A stretch of DNA of 64,000 nt, from the NCBI GenBank assembly GCA_023388335.1, contig JAEWGL010000213.1:27848-91847 (forward strand), in the 5' to 3' direction. The notes beneath the pieces are model-generated. The model saw only the letters and a program-made list of their open reading frames with translations. It was not told the origin of the DNA and ran no database searches. Shown piece after piece: positions 45,704-54,336 of the stretch. The translations under genes and the position numbers were made by a program. Origin of the DNA: Pseudomonadota bacterium. Its GTDB lineage: Bacteria; Pseudomonadota; Gammaproteobacteria; Pseudomonadales; Pseudomonadaceae. The stretch's first letter is position 1. The number at the start of each line of letters is the position of its first letter.

Positions 45704-46867
45704 ATGGCCGCGCCTTGCAATTTCGGCATCGAGGAAGAATACCTGCTGGTGGATCGTGCCAGTGGGCAGGTGTTGGCTCGACCTTCGCTGGCGGTGGCCA
45801 GGTTATGCCGCGAGGTAATGGGCAAGTACCTGGCCGAGGAGATGTTCCGTAGCCAGATCGAGATCGCCTCCCCAGTGTTTGGCAACCTGCACCAGGCGCG
45901 CGAGTTCTTCACCCAGAGTCGACAGCATCTGGCCAAGGCGCTGGCCGAGGAAAACGTCGGGCTGTTCTGCGCGGCCAGCCACCCTTCGTCGCTGTGGCTA
46001 CGTCAGCAGCCTCGGCCCACGCCGCACTATCGACAGATATTCCAGGACTATCAGCACGTCGCCCGGCGCAGCCTGCTCTCGGGTCTGCATGTGCATGTCG
46101 GTGTGCCGGAAGGCTGCGACCGTATCCAGCTGATCAACCGGGTGCTGTATTGGCTACCGCTGCTGCTGCTGCTCAGTACCTCGTCTCCGCTGTGGGGCGG
46201 GCAGGTCACCGGCTACATGAGCTATCGGCGGGTCATCTGTGGCGAGTGGCCGCACATGGGGCTGCCCGAGCCGCTCGCTGACTGGTCGGCCTACCAGCGC
46301 TATCGGACCTTGTTGCACCGCACCGGGGCGCTGGCGGCGGATGGCGCGCTGTGGTGGGCAATCCGGCCATCCCATCGGTTTCCCACCGTCGAACTGCGAA
46401 TCACCGATGCTTGTCCGCGGCTGGAAGATGCTCTGTGCATTGCCGGGTTGTTCCGGCACTTGGTCGAGCACTGCGCGGTGCCGCGCTACGATCCGCAACC
46501 GCTGAGCCGGGAAATACGCTGGGTGACCCAGGAGAACTACTGGCGCGCGCTGCGCTACGGCCGCCAGGGAACCTACATAGGGGTGCACGACCAACATCCC
46601 GTGACTGCCTTGGGCTGGCTTGCCCAGGCCCAAGCCCAGTTCGGCTGTGATACGGCTGACGCCGACCGGGCGTTCCAGCATGCCCGGCGGATCCTTACCG
46701 AGGGCACCAGCGCCGAACGCCAGTTGGCCAGCCTGGAGCAGGCCCGGCGCGGAGGGCTGGACCACCGCCAGGCGCTGCGCGTGGTCGTCGACGAACTGCT
46801 GGAAGAGGCCGTAGCCGATGATGGCCATGGTGCCTCGACACCCATCGCCCTGCAGGGGCAAGCCTGA
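45704..46867 (+). CDS. ybdK: YbdK-type carboxylate-amine ligase (GCS2 family)
   Basis: 387 residues. GCS2 fold: FGIEEEYLLVDRASGQVL at the start (ATP/Glu-binding acidic cluster), EIASPVFGNLHQAREF, HVHVGVPEGCDRIQLIN and RITDACPRLEDAL are typical of YbdK. Weak glutamate-cysteine ligase activity is known for E. coli YbdK; natural substrate unclear. A TTG start (45689) would overlap the previous stop; ATG 45704 chosen. Third gene of the operon, suggesting amide bond formation to an HDO-modified, methylated acid (inferred). Confidence 0.9.
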   Translation: MAAPCNFGIEEEYLLVDRASGQVLARPSLAVARLCREVMGKYLAEEMFRSQIEIASPVFGNLHQAREFFTQSRQHLAKALAEENVGLFCAASHPSSLWLRQQPRPTPHYRQIFQDYQHVARRSLLSGLHVHVGVPEGCDRIQLINRVLYWLPLLLLLSTSSPLWGGQVTGYMSYRRVICGEWPHMGLPEPLADWSAYQRYRTLLHRTGALAADGALWWAIRPSHRFPTVELRITDACPRLEDALCIAGLFRHLVEHCAVPRYDPQPLSREIRWVTQENYWRALRYGRQGTYIGVHDQHPVTALGWLAQAQAQFGCDTADADRAFQHARRILTEGTSAERQLASLEQARRGGLDHRQALRVVVDELLEEAVADDGHGASTPIALQGQA

Positions 46868-46891
46868 TCGATAAACGTGGAGGCACCTGAA

Positions 46892-47125
46892 ATGAACGAA
46901 CTCCTTCCCTACTTCTGGACCGCCATGGCGGTGATCGTCCTATTGCTGGACCTCTGGGCCATCGTCAGTGTATTGCGCAGTCAGAAGTCCCAGGGCACCA
47001 AGCTGATATGGGTCCTGGTGCTGTTGCTGCTGCCGGTCCTTGGGCTGATCATCTGGGGCATTGCAGGTCCGCGGGGCATCAAGCCTGGGTCCGGACCGAC
47101 CTCGCCGGAACATAGCAAAGGCTAG
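46892..47125 (+). CDS. PLDc_N small membrane protein
   Basis: 77 residues with two membrane helices (residues 8-28, 39-60) and the motif KLIWVLVLLLLPVLGLIIW followed by GPRG, which is the phospholipase D nuclease N-terminal (PLDc_N) domain alone. No catalytic HKD. Membrane anchor of unknown role. ATG 46892 after GTGGAGGCACCTGAA. Follows ybdK by 24 bp. Converges on the DUF421 gene (4-bp overlap). Confidence 0.87.
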   Translation: MNELLPYFWTAMAVIVLLLDLWAIVSVLRSQKSQGTKLIWVLVLLLLPVLGLIIWGIAGPRGIKPGSGPTSPEHSKG

Positions 47126-47574
47126 CTCGCCCCATCCCGGCTGATGATCGAGATCTTGCCGTTGCGTTCGACGATGGCGTATCGGATCTGGCTGACGTCC
47201 GTGAGGCCCTGATTGGCGCGCGCCGACTCGAGAATATCGTCCTCGGTCAATCGCGAGCGGCGCATGCGGCCATGCAAAAAGTGTCCGTCCTCGACCACCA
47301 CGGTGGCATGCCCGTCAAGCAGCCGGGCCACGCTCAGCGAGTTGAGCTTGACCAGTGACAGGCCCACGTCCAGCACGATCAGCGTGGCAATCACCAGCAC
47401 CGCATTGGTGAACGAGAAATCCTCCCCCAGCAGCGCTTGCTGGGTAGCTTCGCCGATGATCAGCAGCAGGACGAAATCAAAGGTCGTCAGATCCGCCAAC
47501 GAGCGGCGCCCGGCAACCCGAAACAACACCATCAGCGCCACATACATGGCACCTGCGCGCAAGACTGAATCCAT
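47122..47574 (-). CDS. DUF421 (YetF-like) membrane protein
   Basis: 150 residues. Three membrane helices and a C-terminal soluble part. FRVAGRRSLADLTTFDFVLLLIIGEATQQAL is the typical DUF421 core, RMRRSRLTEDDILESARANQG lies in the soluble tail. YetF-type proteins belong to stress regulons; molecular role unknown. Next gene upstream starts 10 bp away. Confidence 0.93.
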   Translation of the reverse strand: MDSVLRAGAMYVALMVLFRVAGRRSLADLTTFDFVLLLIIGEATQQALLGEDFSFTNAVLVIATLIVLDVGLSLVKLNSLSVARLLDGHATVVVEDGHFLHGRMRRSRLTEDDILESARANQGLTDVSQIRYAIVERNGKISIISRDGAS

Positions 47575-47583
47575 GTCGTTTCC

Positions 47584-48093
47584 TCAGGGATAGACGAAAG
47601 TGGAAAAGCGCACGGCGCTGTCTGGGCCAACCCGTGCGGTGCCACTGAACTGACCGATATTGTCGTTGCGCAGCGTCACGTACAAGGTGGCAAAACCGTC
47701 CCGGTCCGTGCCCAGGTGGAGCAGCAGGGCACGTCCCTGGGACACGGAAACCAGAGGTTGAGGTTGCAGCGTCTCTATCGTGAGGTCGCGGAACATGGAA
47801 CCGCCAAGCAGCAGCGTGGCTTCTGAATCAGGCTTGCCCTGCACGCGGATGCGCAGCTGCTCCGCGGCGCCGTTGCGGGTGAACCGTGCATACTCCACTT
47901 GCACCCGCCCGTCGGCGCTTCTCACCGTGCGTTCGCTGAGCGGGCCGTTGCCGAACAGGCCTGCCAGGCTCAGGCCGACCACGCCCACCAAGGCGTACCA
48001 GCCCAGACGCTCGAAGCGCCAGACCCGCCGTTGCATGCGCATGTCTTCGCTGACAGGGTAGTGCCGGGCCGACTCTTCATCCGTGTTCGCCAT
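47584..48093 (-). CDS. Single-pass membrane hypothetical protein
   Basis: 169 residues. Cytoplasmic tail with Arg cluster (MRMQRRVWRFERLG), one membrane helix (WYALVGVVGLSLAGLFG, residues 32-48), and an all-beta periplasmic domain. It is the usual partner of DUF421 in Pseudomonas and is transcribed with it. No family name recognised. Confidence 0.78.
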   Translation of the reverse strand: MANTDEESARHYPVSEDMRMQRRVWRFERLGWYALVGVVGLSLAGLFGNGPLSERTVRSADGRVQVEYARFTRNGAAEQLRIRVQGKPDSEATLLLGGSMFRDLTIETLQPQPLVSVSQGRALLLHLGTDRDGFATLYVTLRNDNIGQFSGTARVGPDSAVRFSTFVYP

Positions 48094-48120
48094 GGCTCTG
48101 CGTCTCCTGGGTAGCGCGTG

Positions 48121-48627
48121 TCAGGCGCGCTCGCCACGTAACCAGCGTTGATGGAAATGCATCAGTTGCACCAGCCCGTGCAAGGAAGCCTGGTGCAATA
48201 CCGTATGACGGTCGCCGAAGAATCGCTCGGTGCGACTGAACACAGCCGCCGTCGGCAGTTCGGCAAAGGCCCAGGCGAAACACAAGGTACCGGGTTGTAT
48301 GGCACCCTGCGGCTCGGGGCCGGCGACGCCAGTGGTGGCGATGGCGACGCTGGCCGGGCTGTCGGCCAGCGCGCCGAGGGCCATTTCCCGGGCGACTTCC
48401 TGACTGGTCAGGCCGAACTGTTCGATGGTCCGTGCCTTGACCCCGAGCAGGCGCTGCTTGGCGTCTGGGGAATACACTACATAGCCGCTTTCGAGTACGC
48501 AGCCGGTGCCGGTCTTTTCGGACAGCAACGCTACCATCCTGCCGGCTGTACACGATTCGGCGGTGGTTAACAGCAGGCCGTGGGCCTTAAGGTAGTTCTC
48601 TACCTGGTCGATCGGATCGTGGGCCAT
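48121..48627 (-). CDS. pncC: CinA-like C-terminal domain protein (PncC nicotinamide-nucleotide amidase)
   Basis: 168 residues. Hydrolyses NMN to nicotinate mononucleotide in NAD recycling. LLLTTAESCTAGRMVALLSEKTGTG, SGYVVYSPDAKQRLLGV, REMALGALADSPASVAIATTGVAGP are the CinA_C motifs. A second, stress-region copy: primary pncC is usually elsewhere, near recA. ATG 48627. Confidence 0.92.
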   Translation of the reverse strand: MAHDPIDQVENYLKAHGLLLTTAESCTAGRMVALLSEKTGTGCVLESGYVVYSPDAKQRLLGVKARTIEQFGLTSQEVAREMALGALADSPASVAIATTGVAGPEPQGAIQPGTLCFAWAFAELPTAAVFSRTERFFGDRHTVLHQASLHGLVQLMHFHQRWLRGERA

Positions 48628-48807
48628 GATTTCTCGCCTAGTACGTTTCTCATGTGGTGGACGCTAGTGCCCACAGATTGGTTCAGACCGCTTACGGCAA
48701 CCATCGGTCGGTGCCTTCGCTGCCCGGAGCAAACCTTCTGAGCCTGTGTGCGCTCGAATGTCCAGTACCTGCGCCAGCCGGCGCCACAACCCCTCAGGAG
48801 GTGGCCA

Positions 48808-49716
48808 ATGCCCAAGAGCAAACCCCAAGATCAGTACAGCATGCAGAACCCGCTTACGCAGTATCCGCAACCACCTTTTCCCGCGCAGACTCAGCCCGAG
48901 CCTGGCCTGGATGCGAAGATGAACCCCGAGCCTGACCACGGCGAACAGACTTACAAAGGCTTTGGCCGGCTCGCCGGACGCAAGGCGCTGATCACCGGCG
49001 CCGACTCAGGTATAGGTCGTGCCGTGGCGATTGCCTATGCCCGGGAGGGGGCTGACATCGTGCTCAACTACCTGCCGATCGAGCAGGCCGATGCGCGCGA
49101 AGTGATCAAGCTGATCGAAGCCGAAGGGCGCAAGGCCATCGCCCTGCCAGGCGATCTCAAGGATGAGGCCTTCTGCAAGCAGCTGGTCGATCAGGCCCAT
49201 GAGCAACTGGGCGGCCTGGACATCCTGGTCAATGTCGCCGGCAAGCAGATTGCTCGCAAGGACGTGGGCCAGGTCAGCAGCGAGCAGTTCGACGCGACCA
49301 TGAAGACCAACGTCTATGCCTTGTTCTGGCTATGCCAGGCGGCTGTGCCGCTGATGCCGGCCGGCGGCACCATCATCAATACCGCTTCGATCCAGTCCTA
49401 CCAGCCTTCGGCGACGTTGCTCGACTACGCCACCACCAAGGCAGCCATCGTCGCCTTTACCAAGGCCTTGGCCAAACAGGTGATCGAGCGCGGTATTCGA
49501 GTCAACGCCGTGGCGCCGGGACCGATCTGGACGGTGCTGCAACCGAGCGGCGGACAACCCCCGGAGAAGATTCCCGATTTCGGCAGCCAGACGCCCATGA
49601 AGCGGCCCGGCCAACCAGCCGAATGCGCCCCCTTGTATGTGCTGCTTGCCTCGCAGGAGTCCAGCTACATCACCGGCGAGATCTTCGGCGTCACGGGCGG
49701 TAATCCGCTGCCGTAG
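48808..49716 (+). CDS. SDR family oxidoreductase (YghA-like)
   Basis: 302 residues. A 50-residue, Pro/Gln-rich N-terminal tail ([20 protein letters not shown]) precedes the SDR fold: [17 protein letters not shown]-x12-Y-x3-K ([22 protein letters not shown]). C-terminal [12 protein letters not shown]. This SDR type with tail is general-stress inducible (GsiB/YdaD group). ATG 48808 after AGGAGGTGGCCA, an ideal site. Confidence 0.93.
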   Translation: MPKSKPQDQYSMQNPLTQYPQPPFPAQTQPEPGLDAKMNPEPDHGEQTYKGFGRLAGRKALITGADSGIGRAVAIAYAREGADIVLNYLPIEQADAREVIKLIEAEGRKAIALPGDLKDEAFCKQLVDQAHEQLGGLDILVNVAGKQIARKDVGQVSSEQFDATMKTNVYALFWLCQAAVPLMPAGGTIINTASIQSYQPSATLLDYATTKAAIVAFTKALAKQVIERGIRVNAVAPGPIWTVLQPSGGQPPEKIPDFGSQTPMKRPGQPAECAPLYVLLASQESSYITGEIFGVTGGNPLP

Positions 49717-49795
49717 GGCAGAACGAGTAAACCTTCGGCAGGTGGCACAGTCACTGACAGTAAGTGCCCGCGATTGCGGGCCGTGGAGGTGACTG

Positions 49796-49939
49796 ATGAA
49801 ACTGGTCTGCCTGTTGCGTGGTTGCCAATGGCGTGCCTTGCGCATTCGCGAGGTCGCCGGGCTTCACTGTCATTGCTGTGAACGTTGCGGCGCCCTGCGC
49901 TATTGCGCGCCGGGCGCTGTGCTCGATCAATCACACTAG
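49796..49939 (+). CDS. Cys-rich small protein (PSPA7_2676-like)
   Basis: 47 codons: MKLVCLLRGCQWRALRIREV, then HCHCCERCGALRYC, seven Cys. Too short for automated calls but with GTGGAGGTGACTG before the ATG (49796). The spacing CxxC resembles zinc-knuckle miniproteins of Pseudomonas. It lies 12 bp before ku and is likely co-translated. Function unknown. Confidence 0.72.
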   Translation: MKLVCLLRGCQWRALRIREVAGLHCHCCERCGALRYCAPGAVLDQSH

Positions 49940-49951
49940 GAGCCGCCGGTC

Positions 49952-50800
49952 ATGGCAAGAGCCATCTGGAAGGGTGCGATCAGCTTCGGCCTGGTGCACA
50001 TTCCCGTCAGCCTCAACACTGCGGTGCGTACTGAGCGTGTCGACTTTGACTGGCTCGACAAGCGCAGCATGGACCCGGTGGGCTACAAGCGCATCAACAA
50101 GGTCACCGGCAAGGACATCGACAAGGAAAACATCGTCAAGGGCGTGGCGTACGAGAAGGGCCGCTACGTGGTGATCAGCGAGGAAGAGATTCGCCAGGCC
50201 CGCCCCGAGGCGACCCAGACCATCGATATCTTCTCGTTCGTCGATGCTGGCGTGATCCCCCTGCAGCACTTCGACACGCCTTACTACCTGAGCCCTGACC
50301 GGCGCGGTGGCAAGGTCTATGCCTTGTTACGCGAGACCCTGGAAAGCACTGGTAAGGTGGCCTTGGCCACGGTGGTGCTGCATACCCAACAGCACTTGGC
50401 ACTCCTGCGCCCCCTCGAGGACGCCCTGGTGATGATCACCCTGCGCTGGCCCGAGGAAGTGCGCGGCATCGAAAGCCTGGAGCTGGACAAAAGCGTCACC
50501 GACGCGAAGGTGGACAAGCGCGAGCTGGAGATGGCCAAGCGGCTGGTGGAGGACATGAGTGGCGAGTGGGCGCCCGACGAGTACCGTAACGTGTTCAAGC
50601 AGACCATCATGGACCTGGTTGAAGAGAAGGCCAGAAAAGGCAAGATCAGTGTGGTCGAGGCGGCCAAGGAGGGTGGCGGCGAGAAAGGTGCCGATATCAT
50701 CGACCTGACCGAGCTGCTCAAGCGCAGCCTGGGCGGCAAGGCACCGGCGAAGAAGAAAGCCCCGGCGAAGCGGTCGGCGGGGAGCAAGAAGGCGTCGTGA
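49952..50800 (+). CDS. ku: Non-homologous end-joining protein Ku
   Basis: 282 residues. ARAIWKGAISFGLVHIPVSL is the invariant N-terminus; LDKRSMDPVGYKRINKVTGKD and a C-terminal Lys/Ala tail (APAKKKAPAKRSAG) that binds DNA. Homodimer that holds broken ends and recruits LigD. LigD is encoded on the opposite strand 3.5 kb away. RBS TAGGAGCCGCCGGTC. Confidence 0.97.
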   Translation: MARAIWKGAISFGLVHIPVSLNTAVRTERVDFDWLDKRSMDPVGYKRINKVTGKDIDKENIVKGVAYEKGRYVVISEEEIRQARPEATQTIDIFSFVDAGVIPLQHFDTPYYLSPDRRGGKVYALLRETLESTGKVALATVVLHTQQHLALLRPLEDALVMITLRWPEEVRGIESLELDKSVTDAKVDKRELEMAKRLVEDMSGEWAPDEYRNVFKQTIMDLVEEKARKGKISVVEAAKEGGGEKGADIIDLTELLKRSLGGKAPAKKKAPAKRSAGSKKAS

Positions 50801-50837
50801 AGGGTTTGCAGTCAACCGCCAGGCAAGGGGAGATCCT

Positions 50838-50932
50838 GGCGGCTGGCTTGCCGGCGAACGGAAGGCCAAGGCCTGATCTGGCTGAGGCAGTGTTGGTTGC
50901 GGCCCCTTCGCTGGCAAGCCAGCCCACACAGG
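50838..50932. repeat. REP inverted pair
   Basis: GGCTGGCTTGCCGGCGAA (50841 on) and CCTTCGCTGGCAAGCCAGCC (from 50904) face each other across about 45 bp. The putida REP motif in inverted pair (BIME-like) form. Lies between ku and the convergent operon. Confidence 0.8.
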
Positions 50933-51016
50933 TTCAGCGTTGACCGTGATCAAGTGAGCGACACAATTGATAGGATCGGATGCAGGAACTGAACGTTTCC
51001 TTGCGCAACCCGCCCA

Positions 51017-51685
51017 TTAGGACGACGCGGTGATTCCCGCCAACCCCTTGAGAAAATCCCCAAACCCCTCGCGCGCGCGACTGTCGCCTCGGCTGCTGGT
51101 CGCGACGCTGTGCCTGGCGGTCCAGACGATACGAGCGCCGGCGGCCTGGAGGGCCTGCACCAGGTGAACGTCTTCATGGGCGGGCAGGGGTGGAAAGCCG
51201 CCGACGCGCTGGTAGGCCTGGGCGCAGATGCCCAGATTAGCCCCATGGATATGCCGGTGGCCCTCGCACGACTGGTAGCCGCTGCGGTAGCGCCGACGCA
51301 GGTCGGCGTTCTGCCAGGCCTCCCAGTGCTCGATATGCACGGTGCCACAGACGGCGTCCGCGGCGCATTCCAACTGCCAGAGCAGCCAATGCGGCGGAAC
51401 GCGACTGTCGGCATCGGTACAGGCCAGCCAGCGCGCGCCGCGCTCAAGCATCAGGGCAGCGCCGGCACGCCGGGCCTGGCCGACATTGCCGGCTTCGACC
51501 TCAAGAGTCTCGGCGCCGTGGCGCCGGGCAATAGCGGCGCTGCGGTCCGTGCATTGGTCCAGTACCACCAGCGTGCGTACCTCATGCCCGGCCTGTTCGG
51601 CATGCCGGGTAGCGGTAGCCACTGCCCGTAGGCAATGGCCCAGGCGTCGGGCTTCATTATGCGCGGGGATAATGACAGCGATCAT
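51017..51685 (-). CDS. Family 2 glycosyltransferase
   Basis: 222 residues. GT-A fold: VIIPAHNEARRLGHCL at the start, metal-binding DAD in CTDADSRVP, and catalytic HED in LPAHEDVHLVQAL. No membrane segment, so it acts in the cytoplasm or at the membrane surface. Last gene of the overlapping operon headed by ligD; its ATG (51685) overlaps the methyltransferase stop as ATGA. Sugar donor and acceptor unknown; context is like Nod-factor synthases (NodC). Confidence 0.9.
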   Translation of the reverse strand: MIAVIIPAHNEARRLGHCLRAVATATRHAEQAGHEVRTLVVLDQCTDRSAAIARRHGAETLEVEAGNVGQARRAGAALMLERGARWLACTDADSRVPPHWLLWQLECAADAVCGTVHIEHWEAWQNADLRRRYRSGYQSCEGHRHIHGANLGICAQAYQRVGGFPPLPAHEDVHLVQALQAAGARIVWTARHSVATSSRGDSRAREGFGDFLKGLAGITASS

Positions 51686-52281
51686 GGGCAGGTCTCGTCC
51701 AGGTCGATGACGCTGGGCTGGCAGCACCAGTATTCCAGCAGAAAGTCTGATTCTTCATGGCGAAACAGTGGATACAGCGGCAGGTGGCTGGCAAGCAGCG
51801 CATGCACTTGGTGGCCAGTCTGTGGACACCCTTCGATCGGGTGCAGCCAGTGACAGGCCAGCAGGCCGCCATCCTGGGTAAGGCTTGCCACAGATTGTTC
51901 GATCACCTGCAACCACTGAGTGGGGTCCAGGTAATAGCCGATTTCGCTCAATACGATCAGATCGAAGCGCTCCCCGGGCCAATCGGCAGGCAGACGGCCT
52001 TGTTCGACCTGGGCGTGGGAAACCCCGATCAGGCGTTCACGGGCCAGCTTCACCGCGGTCGGGTCCAGGTCTTGGCACAGCAGCTGCCCACAGCGTTCGG
52101 CCAGCGCGGCGCTGAGCTCGCCGTTGGCACAGGCGGGTTCGAAGATTCGCGCGTAGCACTGGCGCGGCAGGCTGGCCATCACCAGCTCGCGCTTGCGTCG
52201 TTCGTACCAGCGTTGGCGGAAGGCCCAGGGGTCGTCGCTGTTGGCATACAGGTGGGCGAAGTACTGCTCGTCGGGCTTCAT
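51682..52281 (-). CDS. SAM-dependent methyltransferase, NodS-like
   Basis: 199 residues. YFAHLYANSDDPWAFRQRWYE at the N-terminus and RIFEPACANGELSAALAERC (motif I) match the NodS/PIG-L-associated group of methyltransferases. LIVLSEIGYYLD is motif IV-V. NodS N-methylates the deacetylated glucosamine of Nod factors. Here it directly follows a PIG-L deacetylase (4-bp overlap), in the same order logic. Confidence 0.9.
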   Translation of the reverse strand: MKPDEQYFAHLYANSDDPWAFRQRWYERRKRELVMASLPRQCYARIFEPACANGELSAALAERCGQLLCQDLDPTAVKLARERLIGVSHAQVEQGRLPADWPGERFDLIVLSEIGYYLDPTQWLQVIEQSVASLTQDGGLLACHWLHPIEGCPQTGHQVHALLASHLPLYPLFRHEESDFLLEYWCCQPSVIDLDETCP

Positions 52282-53033
52282 AGGAACACCAGTTCAAAAG
52301 GTTGCAGAAGACATTCCAGCAGGGTCGGCGGCAGCACCGGGGGGCGCCCTTCATCGGACTCCATCTGGCTGACATGGGCCGCGATGGCGTGCTGCTTGCG
52401 GGCCACGCTGTCCTTGTCCAGCTGGATCCGGTGCGCCCGGGGCCAGGGCAGGCGCGCATCATCCGGGCTCGCCCAATGCCAGGCCCAGACCGGCACTTCG
52501 ACCAGGCGCGCCTGACGGGCGCGGGCGGCTTGGGCACAGGCGCGGCCGACGGCGTCGTGATCGGCGTGACCGTCACTGCGCCAGGTGGTCAACAGCACAT
52601 CACCAGGCTTGAGCAACTGGTTTAGATGATTGACCAGGAAGGCTTCATCGCGGGCGACGGCACTGTCCTTGAGGTTCAGGCGCCGCCAGTCCAGCTCGTT
52701 GACCGCCAGCTCCAGGCGCTGCAAGGCGTGCCGGCTTTCCTGGGGACGGTCGCGGCGCAAGCGGTGCTCGGTCCAATGGCTGGAATCCTGGTGGCTGCCT
52801 TCGCCATCGGTCACCGAGATCAGCAGCAGGTCCTTTTCGCGTCCTCGGAAACTGCACAGCAGGCCGCCGCAGGCAAGGATCTCGTCGTCGGGATGCGGGG
52901 CGACCACGACCAGGCGGGTGCCCTTTGGGCACAGTTGCTCAGGGCTTATCCAAGTGGCACGCGCCAGATGCGCGGAGTGCTGCCAATCGGCCCAGGGCGT
53001 GCCATCGCTGGCTTTAATGAGGTTATCGGTCAT
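52278..53033 (-). CDS. PIG-L family deacetylase (LmbE-like)
   Basis: 251 residues. Zinc-dependent N-deacetylase of GlcNAc-type substrates: AWAPHPDDE-like motif reads VVVAPHPDDEILACGG (near 49-64) with zinc ligands H-D-D, and WRSDGHADHDAVGRA for the HxxDH end. ATG 53033 overlaps the upstream stop as ATGA. Supplies a free amine to the methyltransferase next in line (inferred). Confidence 0.92.
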   Translation of the reverse strand: MTDNLIKASDGTPWADWQHSAHLARATWISPEQLCPKGTRLVVVAPHPDDEILACGGLLCSFRGREKDLLLISVTDGEGSHQDSSHWTEHRLRRDRPQESRHALQRLELAVNELDWRRLNLKDSAVARDEAFLVNHLNQLLKPGDVLLTTWRSDGHADHDAVGRACAQAARARQARLVEVPVWAWHWASPDDARLPWPRAHRIQLDKDSVARKQHAIAAHVSQMESDEGRPPVLPPTLLECLLQPFELVFL

Positions 53034-54073
53034 AGCTGCCAGGCTCCTGCGCACGCATGCGTCACTTGTTGCCCCAGGGCTGCCAGGTCGCGCTCGGCAT
53101 GGCTCTGGCGCAGGTAGACAGGGAGGTCGGCGCTGAGACGGGCGAAGTGGCTATTGCGACAGAATGGGGTCGCGCCCAAGGCTCGCCCGACATGGCTGAT
53201 CACCTGTTCGACTGCCTGCTCTACCTGCGCCCGGGTTCGGCACACTTCGAACCTGGCATCGGCCGTGGGTTGCCGGTCGATCCATGCGGCGCATTCGCGC
53301 AATGCGGCCCGGGCGCCATACAGTGCCGCGTCGACCGCGCCCAGGTGCGCATCGCCATGGGGGTCCTGGCGGGAGCGGCGGCAGTGCGCTCGCAAGTACA
53401 AACCGAGGGCCTCGGCGGCGCCGTACCAGCACGCAGCAATGCCGGCCCCGCCGTGCCAGAAACCAGGACGCGACAGGTACTGGCCTGGCTTGCCGATCGC
53501 AAGCCCCGGTGAATCGTTGAAGGCAATCTCGACACTGGCGGTAGTGGCCATGCCGACCGCCTGCCAGGGGTCGACCACCTGTTGCTGGCTGGGATGATTC
53601 AGTTCGATGGCCACCAGTTGTGGCTGGTCCTTGTCGTCCCAGGCAGTGATCAACGCTCGATCGATCTGCAATGCGCCGGAGCACCAGGCTTTGCTGCCGG
53701 CCAGGCGCACCTGGTCGCCCTCACGCGCGACGATGCGCGCGCGGGCATCAGGCGGCTCGGCGGCCCAGACCCCCCATATACCGTCACCACCGATCTGTGC
53801 CGCGCCGCATTCGGCCAGGATCGCCAAGGCGTCGGTGTGGCCTTCATAGAGCTTGGCCAGACCCAGGTCACAGCCGGCGATTTGCGCCAGGGTCTGCCAG
53901 CGCTGCAGGGTTTCGCCCTGGCCGGGCAATGGTAACCGGTCGAGATGATCGGCCTGCAAAGCACGCAATAGCTGCGCAAGCTCGTCATCAAGATCAAGTG
54001 CCTGCGCACGCTCGGCAAAGGCATGCAGCAAGCGGTCCAGGTTGCCCAGGTCGAAGTCCTGGATAATGCTCAT
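53030..54073 (-). CDS. Acyl-CoA-dehydrogenase-like flavoprotein
   Basis: 347 residues. ACAD-like middle (GGDGIWGVWAAEPPDARARIV, AGSKAWCSGA, ASVEIAFNDSPGLAIGKPGQYL) but the standard YEG catalytic Glu motif of acyl-CoA dehydrogenases is not seen in the C-terminal part; instead ADLPVYLRQSHAERDLAALG ends it, like flavin-dependent acyl/amine monooxygenases. Possible fatty-acid desaturation or N-hydroxylation. Overlaps neighbours on both sides, so it belongs to the ligD operon. Confidence 0.8.
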   Translation of the reverse strand: MSIIQDFDLGNLDRLLHAFAERAQALDLDDELAQLLRALQADHLDRLPLPGQGETLQRWQTLAQIAGCDLGLAKLYEGHTDALAILAECGAAQIGGDGIWGVWAAEPPDARARIVAREGDQVRLAGSKAWCSGALQIDRALITAWDDKDQPQLVAIELNHPSQQQVVDPWQAVGMATTASVEIAFNDSPGLAIGKPGQYLSRPGFWHGGAGIAACWYGAAEALGLYLRAHCRRSRQDPHGDAHLGAVDAALYGARAALRECAAWIDRQPTADARFEVCRTRAQVEQAVEQVISHVGRALGATPFCRNSHFARLSADLPVYLRQSHAERDLAALGQQVTHACAGAWQL

Positions 54074-54336
54074 GACGCCGACTCCTCAGGCCCACCTTGG
54101 GCCATCGTGGTGGTTTTCTTCCAGCCGCGCAGGTTCATCACGCACAGGCAGAACTGCAGCACGATCAGCGCCCAGGCTTGTGCCTGCCAGCCCCAGATCA
54201 CCCACAGTGCATTGCTGGACAGGAAGCAGCAAAAACCCAGGCGTCGGCGCCTCGGCTGACGCGAACCGATGCACCAGGCGGCAAGTACGGTGAGGAGCAT
54301 GGCCGGCCACTGCAACAGGTCAATCACTACCGCCAT
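54070..54336 (-). CDS. Small membrane protein between ligD and the ACAD-like gene
   Basis: 88 residues with about three membrane helices (LLQWPAMLLTVLAAWCIG, ALWVIWGWQAQAWALIVLQF). ATG 54336 overlaps the ligD stop (TGATG) and its own TGA overlaps the next start (ATGA). No family recognised. May be a membrane subunit or scaffold for the downstream enzymes. Confidence 0.78.
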   Translation of the reverse strand: MAVVIDLLQWPAMLLTVLAAWCIGSRQPRRRRLGFCCFLSSNALWVIWGWQAQAWALIVLQFCLCVMNLRGWKKTTTMAQGGPEESAS

